64,000 nt of DNA, from positions 1 through 64,000 of the forward strand of contig CANJWZ010000019.1 of assembly GCA_947478725.1 (NCBI GenBank). The letters run 5' to 3'. The notes under the pieces were generated by a model, which saw only the letters and a list, made by a program, of their open reading frames with translations, did no database searches and was not told the origin of the DNA. The position numbers and the translations under genes were made by a program. This document shows positions 1 to 9,758 of the stretch, in pieces. This DNA is from Comamonadaceae bacterium (GTDB lineage Bacteria > Pseudomonadota > Gammaproteobacteria > Burkholderiales > Burkholderiaceae_C). Numbering within the stretch: position 1 is the first letter of the stretch; every line of letters starts with the position of its first letter.

Positions 1-2
1 CC

Positions 3-665
3 ACCTTGCGCGCCGTGTCCAATTTGTTGCACGGCCAGCGAGGCGAGGTCACCAAGGGCAGCATAGAGCTGCGCGGCGAGCGCATTGAAAACCTATCCCC
101 CGCTGATTTGGTGCAGCGCGGTGTGGTGCAGGTGATGGAGGGGCGGCATTGCTTTGCCCACCTGACGATTGAAGAAAACCTGATGACGGGCAGTTACACC
201 CGCAGTGACAAGGGCGAGATCGCGGCCAATTTGGAAAAGGTCTACAACTATTTCCCGCGTTTGAAAACCCGCCGCACATCTCAGGCCGCTTACACCTCGG
301 GTGGCGAGCAGCAGATGTGCGCCATCGGCCGCGCGCTGATGGCCAACCCCAACATGGTCTTGCTGGACGAGCCTTCCATGGGCCTGGCGCCGCAGATCGT
401 GCAAGAAGTTTTCGAGATCGTCAAAGACCTCAACCAAAAAGAAAAAGTTACCTTTTTGCTGGCTGAGCAAAACACCAACATGGCTCTGAAGTACTCTGAT
501 TACGGCTACATCATGGAGTCTGGCCGCGTCGTGATGGACGGTATCGCCAGCGAGCTGGCCAACAACGAAGACGTGAAAGAGTTCTACCTTGGCATGGGCG
601 GCGGTGAACGCAAAAGTTTTAAAGACGTGAAAAGCTATAAGCGTCGCAAGCGCTGGCTGGCTTAA
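3..665 (+). CDS. Liv-type ABC transporter ATP-binding protein (LivF), 5' end missing
   Basis: The reading frame is open from the window edge, so the N-terminus with Walker A lies outside. The visible 220 residues hold the ABC signature (SGGEQQM near residue 100) and Walker B (MVLLDEPSMGLAP), followed by the H-loop region in LLAEQN. This matches LivF, the cytoplasmic ATPase of branched-chain-amino-acid-type importers, a family that also serves aromatic and other organic acids. The C-terminus has a basic tail ending YKRRKRWLA that recurs in the LivF proteins at 23128 and 45351. The rest of the transporter should lie to the left. The next gene is a CoA ligase 178 bp downstream, so a role in organic acid uptake is more likely than amino acid uptake. 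Confidence 0.9.
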   Translation, partial: TLRAVSNLLHGQRGEVTKGSIELRGERIENLSPADLVQRGVVQVMEGRHCFAHLTIEENLMTGSYTRSDKGEIAANLEKVYNYFPRLKTRRTSQAAYTSGGEQQMCAIGRALMANPNMVLLDEPSMGLAPQIVQEVFEIVKDLNQKEKVTFLLAEQNTNMALKYSDYGYIMESGRVVMDGIASELANNEDVKEFYLGMGGGERKSFKDVKSYKRRKRWLA

Positions 666-666
666 T

Positions 667-780
667 GACCCCCACGGTAGATATAGGCCCCCACGGTCGT
701 TCGCTTCGCGTAACTTCCTGCCCCCCGAGGGGGCCGCTGCGCCTGCAGTCTGGCAAAGCCAGTCCTGCGGCCCCTGCTTG
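667..780. repeat. GC-rich interspersed hairpin element
   Basis: Between livF and the ligase gene, the decamer cccccacggt is found twice (667-676 and again from about 690 with cccccacggt). A nested hairpin follows: outer arms GGGGCCGC (730-737) and GCGGCCCC (767-774), inner arms CTGGC (750-754) and GCCAG (758-762) with an AAA loop. From memory, similar C-run/G-run intergenic elements are common in Comamonadaceae genomes. It could act as a terminator for livF, but no T-tract follows. A genome-wide copy count would settle whether it is dispersed. Confidence 0.5.
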
Positions 781-843
781 AATGAAATCATATGAGGCCT
801 TGAACCATCTGGGCTTTGGTATTTGGTATTTGAAAAGAATGAA

Positions 844-2094
844 ATGACAACAGCCTTCTACGACACACTCGAATCCCGGAGTCCTGACCAACGCGAAGCC
901 GCGCTGATGGCCGCTTTACCCACGCAAATTGCACACGCGCAGAAAAATACAGCCGCATTCGCCAAGTTGCTCGACGGGGTTGATGCCAGCGCAGTGACGT
1001 CGCGTCAGGCATTGGCGCACTTGCCCGTCACACGCAAAAGCGAGTTGCAGGAGTTGCAAAAAGCAGGACAGTCTGGCGATGTTTTTGGTGGTTTCAGCGC
1101 CCTGCTGCGCGGGCCCCAAATGCCGCGTTTGTTCTCATCGCCGGGGCCCATTTATGAGCCCGAAGGCACCGCCAGAGATTACTGGCGCGCAGGCCGGGCC
1201 ATCTATGCGGCAGGCTTTCGCGCGGGCGACCTGGCACACAACTCGTTCAGTTACCACATGACACCCGGTGCCTTCATCATGGAATCGGGTTTGCATGCGG
1301 TGGGCTGTACGGTGTTTCCCGCAGGTATTGGCCAAACCGAACAACAATTGGAGGCGATTGCCGCACTACGGCCTGACGGCTACGCTGGCACACCCAGTTT
1401 TTTGCGCATCTTGGTTGAAAAAGCCATCGAATCTGGCAGCGACATCAGCAGCCTGAAAAAAGGCCTGGTCGGCGGCGAGGCCTTTCCGCCCAGCCTGCGT
1501 GACTGGTTTACCGCGCGCGGCATGGCGATTTACCAAAGCTACGCCACCGCAGATTTGGGCTTGATCGCGTATGAAACCGAGGCCCGTGAAGGCCTGGTGA
1601 TTGACGAGGGGGTGATCGTTGAAATCGTCCGCCCCGGCACAGCGGACCCCGTGAATGAAGGCGAAGTCGGTGAGCTGGTGGTGACCACGTTAAACCCTGA
1701 CTACCCGCTGATCCGTTTTGGCACTGGCGACTTGTCTGCCCTGTTGCCCGGCCACTGCCCGACAGGCCGAACCAACAGCCGCATCAAGGGCTGGATGGGC
1801 CGAGCCGACCAAACGGTCAAGATTCGCGGGATGTTTGTGCACCCTGGTCAGGTAGCGACGATTGCCCGGCGCTTCCCAGAAGTGCTCAAAGCACGCTTGG
1901 TGGTGAGCGGCGAAATGGCCAATGACAGCATGCATTTTCAGGTCGAGGCAACATCCGGTCAGGCCGGTCTGGACCAAAAAATCAGTGATGCCATTCGCGA
2001 CGTGACCAAGCTGCGCGGTACGGTTGAACTGCTGGCACCCGGCAGCTTGCCCAATGACGGCAAGGTCATCGAAGACGCGCGAAGCTACAAATAA
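844..2094 (+). CDS. PaaK-like (phenylacetate-CoA ligase family) adenylate-forming ligase
   Basis: A 416-residue protein of the short phenylacetate-CoA ligase class, which activates an aryl or acyl acid with ATP and CoA in the cytoplasm. Supporting segments are a Ser/Gly-rich loop (FSSPGPIYEP near residue 100), GLVGGEAFP, a SYATADLG segment in the place of the usual YGxTE, and LIRFGTGDLS followed by GRADQTVKIRGMFVHPGQV, typical of the family's C-terminal hinge. The TTG at 823 is in frame, but the ATG at 844 is preferred because it follows a purine-rich stretch (gaaaagaatgaa). It lies just downstream of a Liv transporter gene, so it probably activates the imported acid. The substrate cannot be read from the sequence. 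Confidence 0.8.
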   Translation: MTTAFYDTLESRSPDQREAALMAALPTQIAHAQKNTAAFAKLLDGVDASAVTSRQALAHLPVTRKSELQELQKAGQSGDVFGGFSALLRGPQMPRLFSSPGPIYEPEGTARDYWRAGRAIYAAGFRAGDLAHNSFSYHMTPGAFIMESGLHAVGCTVFPAGIGQTEQQLEAIAALRPDGYAGTPSFLRILVEKAIESGSDISSLKKGLVGGEAFPPSLRDWFTARGMAIYQSYATADLGLIAYETEAREGLVIDEGVIVEIVRPGTADPVNEGEVGELVVTTLNPDYPLIRFGTGDLSALLPGHCPTGRTNSRIKGWMGRADQTVKIRGMFVHPGQVATIARRFPEVLKARLVVSGEMANDSMHFQVEATSGQAGLDQKISDAIRDVTKLRGTVELLAPGSLPNDGKVIEDARSYK

Positions 2095-2222
2095 ACTGAA
2101 CACACCACCTGCCTGGCAGGGTTGTCGCGTAAGTGTTTTCCGAGGTTTACGGATGCCTGCACCCCGCTACAGTTACTGGGTGTGAAAGTTATTTTTTATC
2201 TGCATTTTTTGGAGACGCCTCA

Positions 2223-3227
2223 ATGAAGTCATTTTTCAATACATCAACCGCCATCGCAAGTGCAGCTTTAGCCGTTTGCGGTGTGTTTGTTTCGGCGCAA
2301 GCTGCTGACTTTCCTGCCAAAGACAAGGTCATCACCATCGTTGTTCCCTTTGCTGCCGGTGGTCCAACGGACCGCGTCGCGCGCGACCTTGCCGAAGCCA
2401 TGCGCAAGCCGCTAGGCGGCATCAGTATCGTGATTGACAGCGCAGCAGGTGCTGGCGGCTCGATTGGTGCCAACAAGACTGCCAAGGCTGCGCCCGACGG
2501 CTACACCCTGCTGGTGCATCACATCGGCATGTCGACCATGCCCACGCTGGTGCGAAATATTCCTTTTAAGGTTGAAAGCGATTTTGAATACCTTGGCATG
2601 ATCAACGAAGTGCCGATGACTTTGATCGCCAAGCCTGGCATGCCTGCCAACAACTACAAAGAACTGAGCGCCTGGATCAATGACAACAAGAGCAAGGTGA
2701 ACCTGGGTAACGCGGGCGTCGGCTCTGCATCGCATCTGTGCGGCTTGCTGTTTCAAAACGCCATCCAGGTGGACATGACCACCGTGCCGTACAAGGGCAC
2801 AGCCCCAGCCATGACCGATTTGATCGGTGGGCAAATTGACCTGATGTGCGACCAGACCACCAACACCACCAGCCAGATTGAAGCTAAAAAAGTCAAGGTG
2901 TATGGCGTGACGACTGCCAAACCACTGACGACCGCTGTACTGAAAGACGTCCCCACGCTGGCGGCCAGCGGTTTGAAAAACTTTGAAGTGACGGTGTGGC
3001 ACGGTATGTATGCACCCAAGGGCACGCCTGCTGATGTGCTGGCCAAGCTCAATGGCGCATTGAAAATCGCCCTGAAAGACCCGGACTTCATCAAAAAGCA
3101 GGAAGGCCTGGGCGCTGTTGTGGTCAATGACAAACGCATTGAGCCAGCTGAACACAAAAAGTTTGTACTGGCTGAAATTGCCAAGTGGAGCCCGATCATC
3201 AAGGCTGCAGGCGTCTATGCGGATTGA
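2223..3227 (+). CDS. Bug/TctC-family periplasmic solute-binding protein
   Basis: A 334-residue exported protein. Residues 1-25 form a signal peptide (basic start, hydrophobic core, cleavage near AQAADF). The mature part begins with the family motif (KVITIVVPFAAGGPTDRVAR) and continues with AGAGGSIGANKTAKAAPDGYTLL, the loop that holds carboxylate ligands in Bug proteins. A GGAGA site lies 8 bp before the ATG at 2223, which is why the upstream in-frame GTG (2133) was rejected. No TctA/TctB membrane genes are present, as is usual for orphan Bug proteins in Burkholderiales. Ligand unknown, probably an organic acid. Confidence 0.9.
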   Translation: MKSFFNTSTAIASAALAVCGVFVSAQAADFPAKDKVITIVVPFAAGGPTDRVARDLAEAMRKPLGGISIVIDSAAGAGGSIGANKTAKAAPDGYTLLVHHIGMSTMPTLVRNIPFKVESDFEYLGMINEVPMTLIAKPGMPANNYKELSAWINDNKSKVNLGNAGVGSASHLCGLLFQNAIQVDMTTVPYKGTAPAMTDLIGGQIDLMCDQTTNTTSQIEAKKVKVYGVTTAKPLTTAVLKDVPTLAASGLKNFEVTVWHGMYAPKGTPADVLAKLNGALKIALKDPDFIKKQEGLGAVVVNDKRIEPAEHKKFVLAEIAKWSPIIKAAGVYAD

Positions 3228-3253
3228 TTGAGGCAGACCGAGTCGGGCAAACT

Positions 3254-3619
3254 ATGCGGACCCTCAAGCTGGTTGACTCCATCACCGAGCTTGGGCCGCA
3301 TGACGCTGGCTGTATTGCGGTCAGCGGCTCGCACGGCGGCATCAGTTCTGCGCAATATGCGCTGGCAACAAGGCCACACTTGAGTGTTTTTAATGACGCG
3401 GGCATTGGCAAAGACGAAGCAGGGCTCGCGGCACTTGATTTTCTGCAAGGCCACGCACTGGCAGCCTGTACGGTGTCGCACAGCAGTGCCTGCATAGGCC
3501 AGGCCAACAGCACGCTGCAAAGTGGCGTTGTCAGTCACTGCAACCTGCTGGCACGCAAGCTGGGTGTTGATGCTGGTCAAACCTGCCAGTCGGTCGTTGA
3601 CCGTTTACAAAAATCATGA
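3254..3619 (+). CDS. Conserved-looking small protein of unknown function between two Bug genes
   Basis: A 121-residue protein with no signal peptide or membrane segment. It starts [19 protein letters not shown] and contains the loop IAVSGSHGG and a [13 protein letters not shown] segment; the Gly/His-rich loops and regular alpha/beta pattern suggest a compact cytoplasmic domain. I do not recognise the family with certainty. It sits 26 bp after one Bug gene and its stop is 11 bp from the next, so the three are probably co-transcribed. The ATG at 3254 is chosen over the ORF extension to 3185 because that extension overlaps the end of the preceding gene. Confidence 0.65.
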   Translation: MRTLKLVDSITELGPHDAGCIAVSGSHGGISSAQYALATRPHLSVFNDAGIGKDEAGLAALDFLQGHALAACTVSHSSACIGQANSTLQSGVVSHCNLLARKLGVDAGQTCQSVVDRLQKS

Positions 3620-3630
3620 AGGAGACAGCC

Positions 3631-4632
3631 ATGAAGTTATTCACCACCCGTCGCAGCTTGATCGTGGGCATGATCTGCATCAGCAGCCTGACTGGGCTGC
3701 CGGTCGCTGCGCAAACGGCATGGCCCAACAAGCCGGTACGCATCATCGTGCCGTTTGCGGCGGGCGGTACGACCGACATCCTGGCGCGCGCCATGGCGCC
3801 TGAGCTGACAAAAGCCTTTGGCCAGTCGTTTATTGTGGAAAACCGGGCCGGTGCGGGCGGCAATATTGGCGCGGACCTGGTGGCCAAGTCGCCCGCTGAC
3901 GGTTACACGATTTTGATGGGCACGGTAGGCACCCACGGCATCAACAAGGCGCTGTACCCCAAGATGCCCTACGACTCGCAAAAAGACTTTGCTCCCATCA
4001 CCCTGGTGGCTGGTGTGCCGAATGTGATGGTGATGAACGTTGAAAAAGCCAAGGCTTTGAACATCAACAGCGTGCCTGACTTCATCAAATACGCCAAAGC
4101 CAACCCTGGCAAACTGAGCATGGCTTCGAGCGGCAATGGCACCTCAATTCATCTGGCGGGTGAGCTGTTCAAGTCACGCACTGGCATTTTCATGACGCAT
4201 ATTCCTTACCGGGGCTCGGGCCCTGCTTTGTTAGACCTGATGGGCGGCAGTGTGGATGTGATGTTTGACAACTTGCCGTCTGCCTTGCCGCAAATCAAGG
4301 CCGGCAAGCTCAAGGCTTTTGCGGTCACCAGCGCCCAACGCTCGGCAGCCACGCCTGAGCTTCCCAGCATTGAAGAAGCCGCGAGCTTGAAAGGTTTTGA
4401 CGCCAGTTCGTGGTTTGGTCTGATGGCGCCTGCCGGTACGCCTGCAGACATCGTCAGCCGCATCCAGCAAGAAACCAGCAAGGCGCTCAACACGGCGGTA
4501 GTCAAGGAAAAGCTGCTCAGTCAGGGTGCGATACCTGGCGGCAATACGCCAGAACAGTTCAATACGTTCATCAACGCCGAACACGTCAAGTGGGCGCAGG
4601 TGGTGAAGGTTTCTGGTGCCAAAGTCGATTGA
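3631..4632 (+). CDS. Bug/TctC-family periplasmic solute-binding protein
   Basis: A 333-residue exported protein with a signal peptide (residues 1-26, ending VAAQTAWP), then the Bug signature [20 protein letters not shown] and the ligand loop [21 protein letters not shown]. It begins 11 bp after the small unknown gene, with GGAGA 7 bp before the ATG; an in-frame ATG at 3616 overlaps the previous stop and is less likely. It is clearly a paralogue of the gene at 2223 and not a recent duplicate. Ligand unknown. Confidence 0.9.
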   Translation: MKLFTTRRSLIVGMICISSLTGLPVAAQTAWPNKPVRIIVPFAAGGTTDILARAMAPELTKAFGQSFIVENRAGAGGNIGADLVAKSPADGYTILMGTVGTHGINKALYPKMPYDSQKDFAPITLVAGVPNVMVMNVEKAKALNINSVPDFIKYAKANPGKLSMASSGNGTSIHLAGELFKSRTGIFMTHIPYRGSGPALLDLMGGSVDVMFDNLPSALPQIKAGKLKAFAVTSAQRSAATPELPSIEEAASLKGFDASSWFGLMAPAGTPADIVSRIQQETSKALNTAVVKEKLLSQGAIPGGNTPEQFNTFINAEHVKWAQVVKVSGAKVD

Positions 4633-4645
4633 GGTGAGCTGAGAC

Positions 4646-4963
4646 TTAAACGCCCCAGGTCACATCCGTACCCGCCTTGTGATTGCGCTGCAGCATGTCG
4701 ATAAACGGCATGGCACGCTGCCGCAGCCCCGGCGCATCGCCCTTCTCAGCTTCGCGCTGCGCGTCGTCGGCGCCAGGGCTTTCGTCGTGCGACTCTTCCA
4801 GTGTGATGGCATCTTGCAGCGCCTTGATGGCTGCCGGCATCTGCTCAGCCAAAATGATGCCTGTCGGCCCGGCCTCCTTGCCAATCACCTCTAAGACCTT
4901 GCGGCCGTTCGGCTCCAGCATGATCAGATCGCCAGCATTTTTTGATTTGAACTTGTACAGCAT
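4646..4963 (-). CDS. DUF1840 domain protein
   Basis: A 105-residue soluble protein: N-terminus MLYKFKSKNAGDLIMLEP, a small alpha/beta fold region (residues 1-60), an acidic linker, and a helical C-terminus with MPFIDMLQRNHKAGTDVTWGV. This matches DUF1840, a family largely limited to Betaproteobacteria and of unknown function. It faces the Bug genes convergently (13 bp between stops) and is transcribed away from the 2OG dioxygenase gene at 5133. Typical length for the family. Confidence 0.85.
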   Translation of the reverse strand: MLYKFKSKNAGDLIMLEPNGRKVLEVIGKEAGPTGIILAEQMPAAIKALQDAITLEESHDESPGADDAQREAEKGDAPGLRQRAMPFIDMLQRNHKAGTDVTWGV

Positions 4964-5132
4964 GATGGGTTCTTTTTAAAGCTTCAAGACTTAAGGTTGA
5001 TGGATCGGTTTGCGCTTTCATTATGAGGGGCCTGAAGGGTTGACCTTGTAGGCGAGAAGCTGGCCCCAAGTCGCAACCGTGCTAAAACACCCTGCTGGGC
5101 GAAACACGCGCGAGCTCAAGCAAAATAGGGCC

Positions 5133-5882
5133 ATGTTTAACATCGCCACCGTTCAAAAACCCGCTGCTCAAGCCCTGAGTCAAGACGGCCTGAGTTTGCT
5201 CAGCCCTGTTGATCTGACCGCCACGCTAAAACTTTCCCCCAACTGGGCCCAAGCCTGGGACGAACTGGCCAAAACCTGGCACAAGCTGCCGCCGGACGCG
5301 CACCTGAAAGATGGTGGCGGCTACCGGCAGCGCCGCCACACCTGCTTTGTGCTGGACGTGGCCGCCAACGTCTTGACGCAAACACCGCATCGGGCGCACT
5401 GGCAGCCGACCGACTACAACGCCCTGCATGGCGGGTTTGAGCGCTGGTTTGAACCCATTGAGCCTGCAGTTGCCCAAGCCCCAGCATGGACGGAGCTGCT
5501 TGCAGGCTTTGGCAGGCTTTTTGCGCAGGTACAGGCCGTCGATAAATGGTTTGTAGAGGCGCACCAGTTCAGGATCGACACAGCGGGCGGCGTAGGCCGC
5601 CCCACACCTGAAGGCGCGCACCGCGACGGTGTAAATTTTGTCGTGGTGGTGCTGGTGGAGCGCCATGGCGTGAAGGGCGGCGAAACGCGGGTGTTTGATG
5701 CCCATGGCCCGCAGGGCGTGCGCTTTGTGATGCGAGAACCTCTGACCGCGCTACTGCTGGACGATGCACGGGTGATCCATGAAACAACGCCGATCTTTCC
5801 CGACCATGCTGCAGGCCAGCAGGGCTTCAGGGACACCCTGGTGCTGACTTACCGGGCAAACGGCTTTCAAGCCAAGACATAG
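5133..5882 (+). CDS. 2OG-Fe(II) dioxygenase (PF10014-like)
   Basis: A 249-residue protein. Residues about 65-90 hold GGGYRQRRHTCF and the centre holds EGAHRDGVNFV, the HxD iron-binding pair of the family that includes bacterial free-amino-acid hydroxylases such as isoleucine dioxygenase. The distal His is in RVIHETTPI (about residue 215), followed by RDTLVLTYR where an Arg would bind 2-oxoglutarate. Start at 5133 follows AGGG 5 bp upstream; the longer frame from 5079 adds 18 unconvincing residues. It stands alone between divergent and convergent neighbours. Substrate unknown; hydroxylation of a free amino acid is the family expectation. Confidence 0.75.
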   Translation: MFNIATVQKPAAQALSQDGLSLLSPVDLTATLKLSPNWAQAWDELAKTWHKLPPDAHLKDGGGYRQRRHTCFVLDVAANVLTQTPHRAHWQPTDYNALHGGFERWFEPIEPAVAQAPAWTELLAGFGRLFAQVQAVDKWFVEAHQFRIDTAGGVGRPTPEGAHRDGVNFVVVVLVERHGVKGGETRVFDAHGPQGVRFVMREPLTALLLDDARVIHETTPIFPDHAAGQQGFRDTLVLTYRANGFQAKT

Positions 5883-5987
5883 AAGCCCCACGCGGGTTCA
5901 GGACAAGTCAATCTCCACCTCATGAGGGGACGCTGCGCATACCCGCTGGCAGAGCAAGGCCTTGTTCATAGCTTGTAAAAATACCGC

Positions 5988-6016
5988 TTGACGAATTTAG
6001 TTTAAACCTAAATAAT
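5988..6016 (+). promoter_or_regulatory. Promoter of the 2-aminobenzoate operon with embedded MarR-type operator
   Basis: A -35 TTGACG (5988-5993) and -10 AATAAT (6011-6016) are separated by 17 bp. Between them lies an imperfect palindrome with arms TTTAG (5996-6000) and CTAAA (6008-6012) around TTTAAAC. A MarR-family gene is the second gene of the operon, so this is its probable operator; binding there would block RNA polymerase, with a pathway CoA thioester as likely inducer. Sequence-derived; binding itself is inferred. Confidence 0.6.
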
Positions 6017-6060
6017 TAAGGCTCAATCAATTTACTTGTCCAACGCGGAGCACTTTTTTC

Positions 6061-8364
6061 ATGCGCATTCTTTGTCTGGGTGGCGGGCCTGCCGGTTTGT
6101 ACTTTGCCTTGCTGATGAAGCTGCAAAACCCTGCGCATGTGGTGACCGTGGTGGAGCGCAACCGCCCGTTTGACACCTTCGGCTGGGGCGTGGTGCTGTC
6201 CGACCAGACGCTGGGTAACCTGAGCGCGGCTGACCCCGTGAGCGCACAACTGATTGGCGACGCCTTCAACCATTGGGACGATGTGGAGATGTTTTTCAAG
6301 GGCCGCAGTGTGCGTTCAGGCGGCCATGGTTTTTGCGGCATTGGGCGCAAAAAGCTGCTGAACATCTTGCAAGAACGCTGTATCGCCCTCGGTGTAGACC
6401 TGGTGTTTGAAGCCGATGTGCAAGACGACCAGGCACTGGCAAAACAATACAACGCCGACCTGCTGATTGCCTGCGACGGCCTGAACAGCCGAGTGCGTAC
6501 CCGCTATGCCGACACCTACAAGCCCGATGTGGAACTGCGGCAATGCCGTTTTGTCTGGCTGGGCACGAAGAAAACCTTTGACGCATTTACCTTTGCGTTT
6601 GAGCAAACCGAGCATGGCTGGTTTGCAGTACACGCCTACAAGTTTGACGCCGACACCTCCACCTTCATTGTGGAGACACCCGAAGCTGTTTGGAAGGCGC
6701 ACGGCCTTGACCAGATGAGCCAGGAGGACGGTATTGCGTTTTGCGAGCGCTTGTTTGCCAAGTACCTGGACGGCAACCCGCTGATGAACAACGCCAGCCA
6801 TGTGCGAGGCTCAGCGATCTGGATCCGCTTTCCGCGCGTGGTGTGTGAACACTGGGTGCACCATGAACAGGTGGACGGCAAACAGGTGCCGATTGTGCTG
6901 ATGGGCGACGCGGCGCACACCGCGCATTTTTCGATTGGCAGCGGTACCAAACTGGCGCTGGAAGATGCGATTGAGCTGACCCGCTGCTTTGCCAAGACCA
7001 GCGATGTGACCGAGGCCCTGCAAGCTTACGAAGCGGTGCGCTCCGTTGAAGTGCTGAAGATTCAAAACGCAGCGCGTAATTCGACCGAATGGTTTGAAAA
7101 CGTCGAGCGTTACAGCGGCCTGGAGGCAGAGCAGTTTTTCTACTCCATGATGACGCGCTCGCAGCGTATCAGCCACGAAAACCTGCGCGTGCGTGATGCG
7201 GATTGGCTGGCAGGGTATGAGCAGTGGCTGGCCAAATCAACAGCTTCAAAATTTCCGCCTGCGCCCATGTTGCTGCCCCTGAAGGTTCGCGATATTCAGC
7301 TCAAGAACCGCGTCGTTGTGTCGCCCATGGCCACCTACAGCGCGGTCGATGGGTTGGTTCAAGACTTCCATTTGGTTCATTTGGGCGCTCGTGCCCTTGG
7401 CGGTGCGGCGTTGGTATTTGTTGAAATGACAGCGCCCTGCCCGCAAGGCCGCATCACACCGGGCTGCCCTGGCTTGTACAACCCTGCGCAAATGCTGGCT
7501 TTCAAACGCATTGTTGATTTTGCGCACGCATCCGGCAACGGTGCAAAGATGGGCTTGCAGCTGGGTCACAGCGGCCCCAAGGGCTCAAGCCAGGTCGGCT
7601 GGGAGCAAACCGATGAGCCTTTGACAACCGGTAACTGGCCACTGATCGCCGCCAGCGCTGTGGCGTTTGGCCCAACCAACCAGACGCCTGCCGCCATGAC
7701 CCGGGCTGACATGGACAGAGTCAGCGCCGAGTTTGTGCAGTCAACGCGCTACGCCGTAGATGCTGGCTTTGACTGGCTGGAACTGCACTGCGCGCACGGC
7801 TATTTGCTGTCCAGCTTCATCACGCCACTGACCAACGTGCGCACCGACGACTATGGCGGCAGCCTGGAAAACCGTTGCCGTTACCCGCTGGAAGTCTTCA
7901 AAGCCATGCGCGCCGTATGGCCTGCACACCTGCCGATGAGTGTGCGTATTTCGGCTCACGACTGGGCTCCTGGCGGCAACACCGACGATGACGCAGTGGA
8001 AATCGCCCGACTGTTCAAAGCCGCAGGCTGCGACGTGATCGACGTCTCATCGGGCCAGACCACACGCGCTGCCAAACCGGTGTATGGCCGCATGTACCAG
8101 ACACCGTTTGCTGACCGCATCCGCAACGAGGTAGGCATTCAAACCATGGCAGTCGGCGCGATATCGGAAAGTGACCAGGTCAACAGCATCATTGCGGCGG
8201 GCCGTGCGGACCTGTGTGCCATTGCCCGTCCCCACCTGGCCGACCCGGCCTGGACGCTGCATGAGGCCGCCAAACTGCAAAGCCGCCACGTGAGCTGGCC
8301 GCTGCCTTATTTGAGTGGCCGAGACCAGCTGTACCGCGAAATTAGCAAGCAAAAGAGCCTGTAG
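6061..8364 (+). CDS. 2-aminobenzoyl-CoA (or salicylyl-CoA) monooxygenase/reductase, bifunctional flavoprotein
   Basis: A 767-residue fusion. Residues 1 to about 390 are a class A FAD monooxygenase: [11 protein letters not shown] at the N-terminus, [10 protein letters not shown] as the DG motif and [24 protein letters not shown] for FAD ribityl binding. From about 400 an old-yellow-enzyme-type FMN domain follows ([42 protein letters not shown]). This architecture is that of Azoarcus evansii 2-aminobenzoyl-CoA monooxygenase/reductase, which hydroxylates and then reduces the ring to a non-aromatic product; related proteins are annotated salicylyl-CoA 5-hydroxylase. The downstream ligase, dehydrogenase, hydratase and RidA support the aminobenzoate assignment. 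First gene after the promoter at 5988. Confidence 0.88.
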   Translation: MRILCLGGGPAGLYFALLMKLQNPAHVVTVVERNRPFDTFGWGVVLSDQTLGNLSAADPVSAQLIGDAFNHWDDVEMFFKGRSVRSGGHGFCGIGRKKLLNILQERCIALGVDLVFEADVQDDQALAKQYNADLLIACDGLNSRVRTRYADTYKPDVELRQCRFVWLGTKKTFDAFTFAFEQTEHGWFAVHAYKFDADTSTFIVETPEAVWKAHGLDQMSQEDGIAFCERLFAKYLDGNPLMNNASHVRGSAIWIRFPRVVCEHWVHHEQVDGKQVPIVLMGDAAHTAHFSIGSGTKLALEDAIELTRCFAKTSDVTEALQAYEAVRSVEVLKIQNAARNSTEWFENVERYSGLEAEQFFYSMMTRSQRISHENLRVRDADWLAGYEQWLAKSTASKFPPAPMLLPLKVRDIQLKNRVVVSPMATYSAVDGLVQDFHLVHLGARALGGAALVFVEMTAPCPQGRITPGCPGLYNPAQMLAFKRIVDFAHASGNGAKMGLQLGHSGPKGSSQVGWEQTDEPLTTGNWPLIAASAVAFGPTNQTPAAMTRADMDRVSAEFVQSTRYAVDAGFDWLELHCAHGYLLSSFITPLTNVRTDDYGGSLENRCRYPLEVFKAMRAVWPAHLPMSVRISAHDWAPGGNTDDDAVEIARLFKAAGCDVIDVSSGQTTRAAKPVYGRMYQTPFADRIRNEVGIQTMAVGAISESDQVNSIIAAGRADLCAIARPHLADPAWTLHEAAKLQSRHVSWPLPYLSGRDQLYREISKQKSL

Positions 8365-8418
8365 ACCAATGAATTCCTAGGTAAGCAGCTATTTATTTCA
8401 TAGTAAAAAGGAGACGCC

Positions 8419-8895
8419 ATGGACATGGAAGCGCAAGGCCACAGCGAGCATCCAGAAGCCCTGCGGCTCTGGCTGCGCCTGCTGACCTGTACCCAGCTGG
8501 TAGAAAAGCAGGTGCGCAACCACCTGCGCGAGCAATTTGACACCACGCTGCCACGCTTTGACTTGATGGCCCAGTTGCAGCGCAACCCGGACGGCCTGAA
8601 GATGAACGAGCTGTCACGCCGCATGATGGTCACCGGCGGCAACGTGACAGGCATCACCGACCAGCTGGTGGCCGAAGGCTTGGTCGAGCGGCTGGAAGTC
8701 GACGGCGACCGCCGTGCTTACCGCGTGCGGCTGACGGTGCAGGGGCGCGAAACGTTTGACGATATGGCCAAACAGCACGAGGACTGGATTGTCTCAAGCT
8801 TTGACGTCTTGACCGGCAGGGAAATGGACGCCCTCTACAAGCTGCTGGGCAAAGTCAAGGAACATCATCACGCAAAAACATTGGAAATCTTATGA
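8419..8895 (+). CDS. MarR-family transcriptional regulator
   Basis: A 158-residue winged-helix protein. The recognition region [20 protein letters not shown] is followed by the wing [10 protein letters not shown] and a C-terminal dimerisation helix, the normal MarR layout and length. AAGGAGA lies 7 bp before the ATG. It sits inside the aminobenzoate operon, its stop overlapping the hydratase start by ATGA, so it is co-expressed with its presumed targets and should autoregulate through the palindrome at 5996-6012. Confidence 0.9.
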   Translation: MDMEAQGHSEHPEALRLWLRLLTCTQLVEKQVRNHLREQFDTTLPRFDLMAQLQRNPDGLKMNELSRRMMVTGGNVTGITDQLVAEGLVERLEVDGDRRAYRVRLTVQGRETFDDMAKQHEDWIVSSFDVLTGREMDALYKLLGKVKEHHHAKTLEIL

Positions 8896-9746
8896 AGCAC
8901 TTCATCACCCCCACGAATCCGATGCGCCCGCAGTTTGATGCGATGGCCAGCTACAGCGCGAAGCACTTCTCATATGCGTTTGATGCAGGCGTGGCAACCC
9001 TGCTGCTGAACCGCCCCGAGCGTAAAAACCCATTGACCTTTGACTCGTACAACGAACTGCGTCATCTGTTCGCGGCGTTGAACCACGCCACAGATGTAAA
9101 AGCGGTGGTGCTGACGGGTGAAGGTGGCAACTTTTGCTCAGGCGGTGATGTGCACGAAATCATTGGCCCCTTGACAAAAATGAGCATGACCGAGATGCTG
9201 GAGTTCACCCGCATGACCGGCGACCTGATCAAGCAAATGCGTTTGTGCCCCCAGCCCATCATTGCCGCGATTGACGGCATTTGTGCTGGTGCTGGTGCCA
9301 TGATGGCCCTGGCCTCTGACATGCGGCTGGGCACGCCGCAAGCTAAAACTGCCTTCTTGTTCACCCGCGTTGGTCTGGCCGGTGCCGACATGGGCGCGTG
9401 TGCGCTGCTGCCGCGCATGATTGGCCAGGGCCGCGCCTCCGAGTTGCTGCTCACGGGCCGCGTGATGACGGCGCAAGAAGGTTTGCAGTGGGGGTTTTTT
9501 AATGCGTTGCATGAGGCGTCCGACTTGCTGCCTGCTGCCAAAAAACTGGCGCACGAGCTGGCCAGCGGGCCGACCTTTGCCCACGGCATGACCAAAACCA
9601 TGCTGCACCAAGAATGGGCCATGACGCTGGACCAGGCCATTGAGGCCGAAGCACAGGCGCAGGCCATTTGTATGCAGACGCAAGACTTCACACGGGCTTA
9701 TGAGGCCTTTTCAGCCAAGCAAAAACCCGTCTTTGAGGGCAATTAG
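8892..9746 (+). CDS. Enoyl-CoA hydratase/isomerase family protein
   Basis: A 284-residue crotonase-fold protein with an extra N-terminal segment of about 25 residues. The oxyanion-hole strands are visible: [11 protein letters not shown] near residue 80 and [15 protein letters not shown] near residue 135. In the catalytic loop ([22 protein letters not shown]), Asp rather than Glu is at one catalytic position, suggesting a reaction other than simple enoyl hydration, such as ring-product hydration or isomerisation. Start ATG overlaps the marR stop. It probably acts on the alicyclic CoA ester made by the 6061 enzyme and the dehydrogenase at 9759. Confidence 0.88.
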   Translation: MKHFITPTNPMRPQFDAMASYSAKHFSYAFDAGVATLLLNRPERKNPLTFDSYNELRHLFAALNHATDVKAVVLTGEGGNFCSGGDVHEIIGPLTKMSMTEMLEFTRMTGDLIKQMRLCPQPIIAAIDGICAGAGAMMALASDMRLGTPQAKTAFLFTRVGLAGADMGACALLPRMIGQGRASELLLTGRVMTAQEGLQWGFFNALHEASDLLPAAKKLAHELASGPTFAHGMTKTMLHQEWAMTLDQAIEAEAQAQAICMQTQDFTRAYEAFSAKQKPVFEGN

Positions 9747-9758
9747 GAGTTGATGTCA

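Noticed and set aside
93..791. 232-codon open frame on the minus strand
   Set aside because: Shadow of the livF gene; the translation has no recognisable fold.
2223..4632. A complete tripartite tricarboxylate transporter
   Set aside because: Only binding proteins are present; no TctA or TctB-like membrane protein is encoded in the window.
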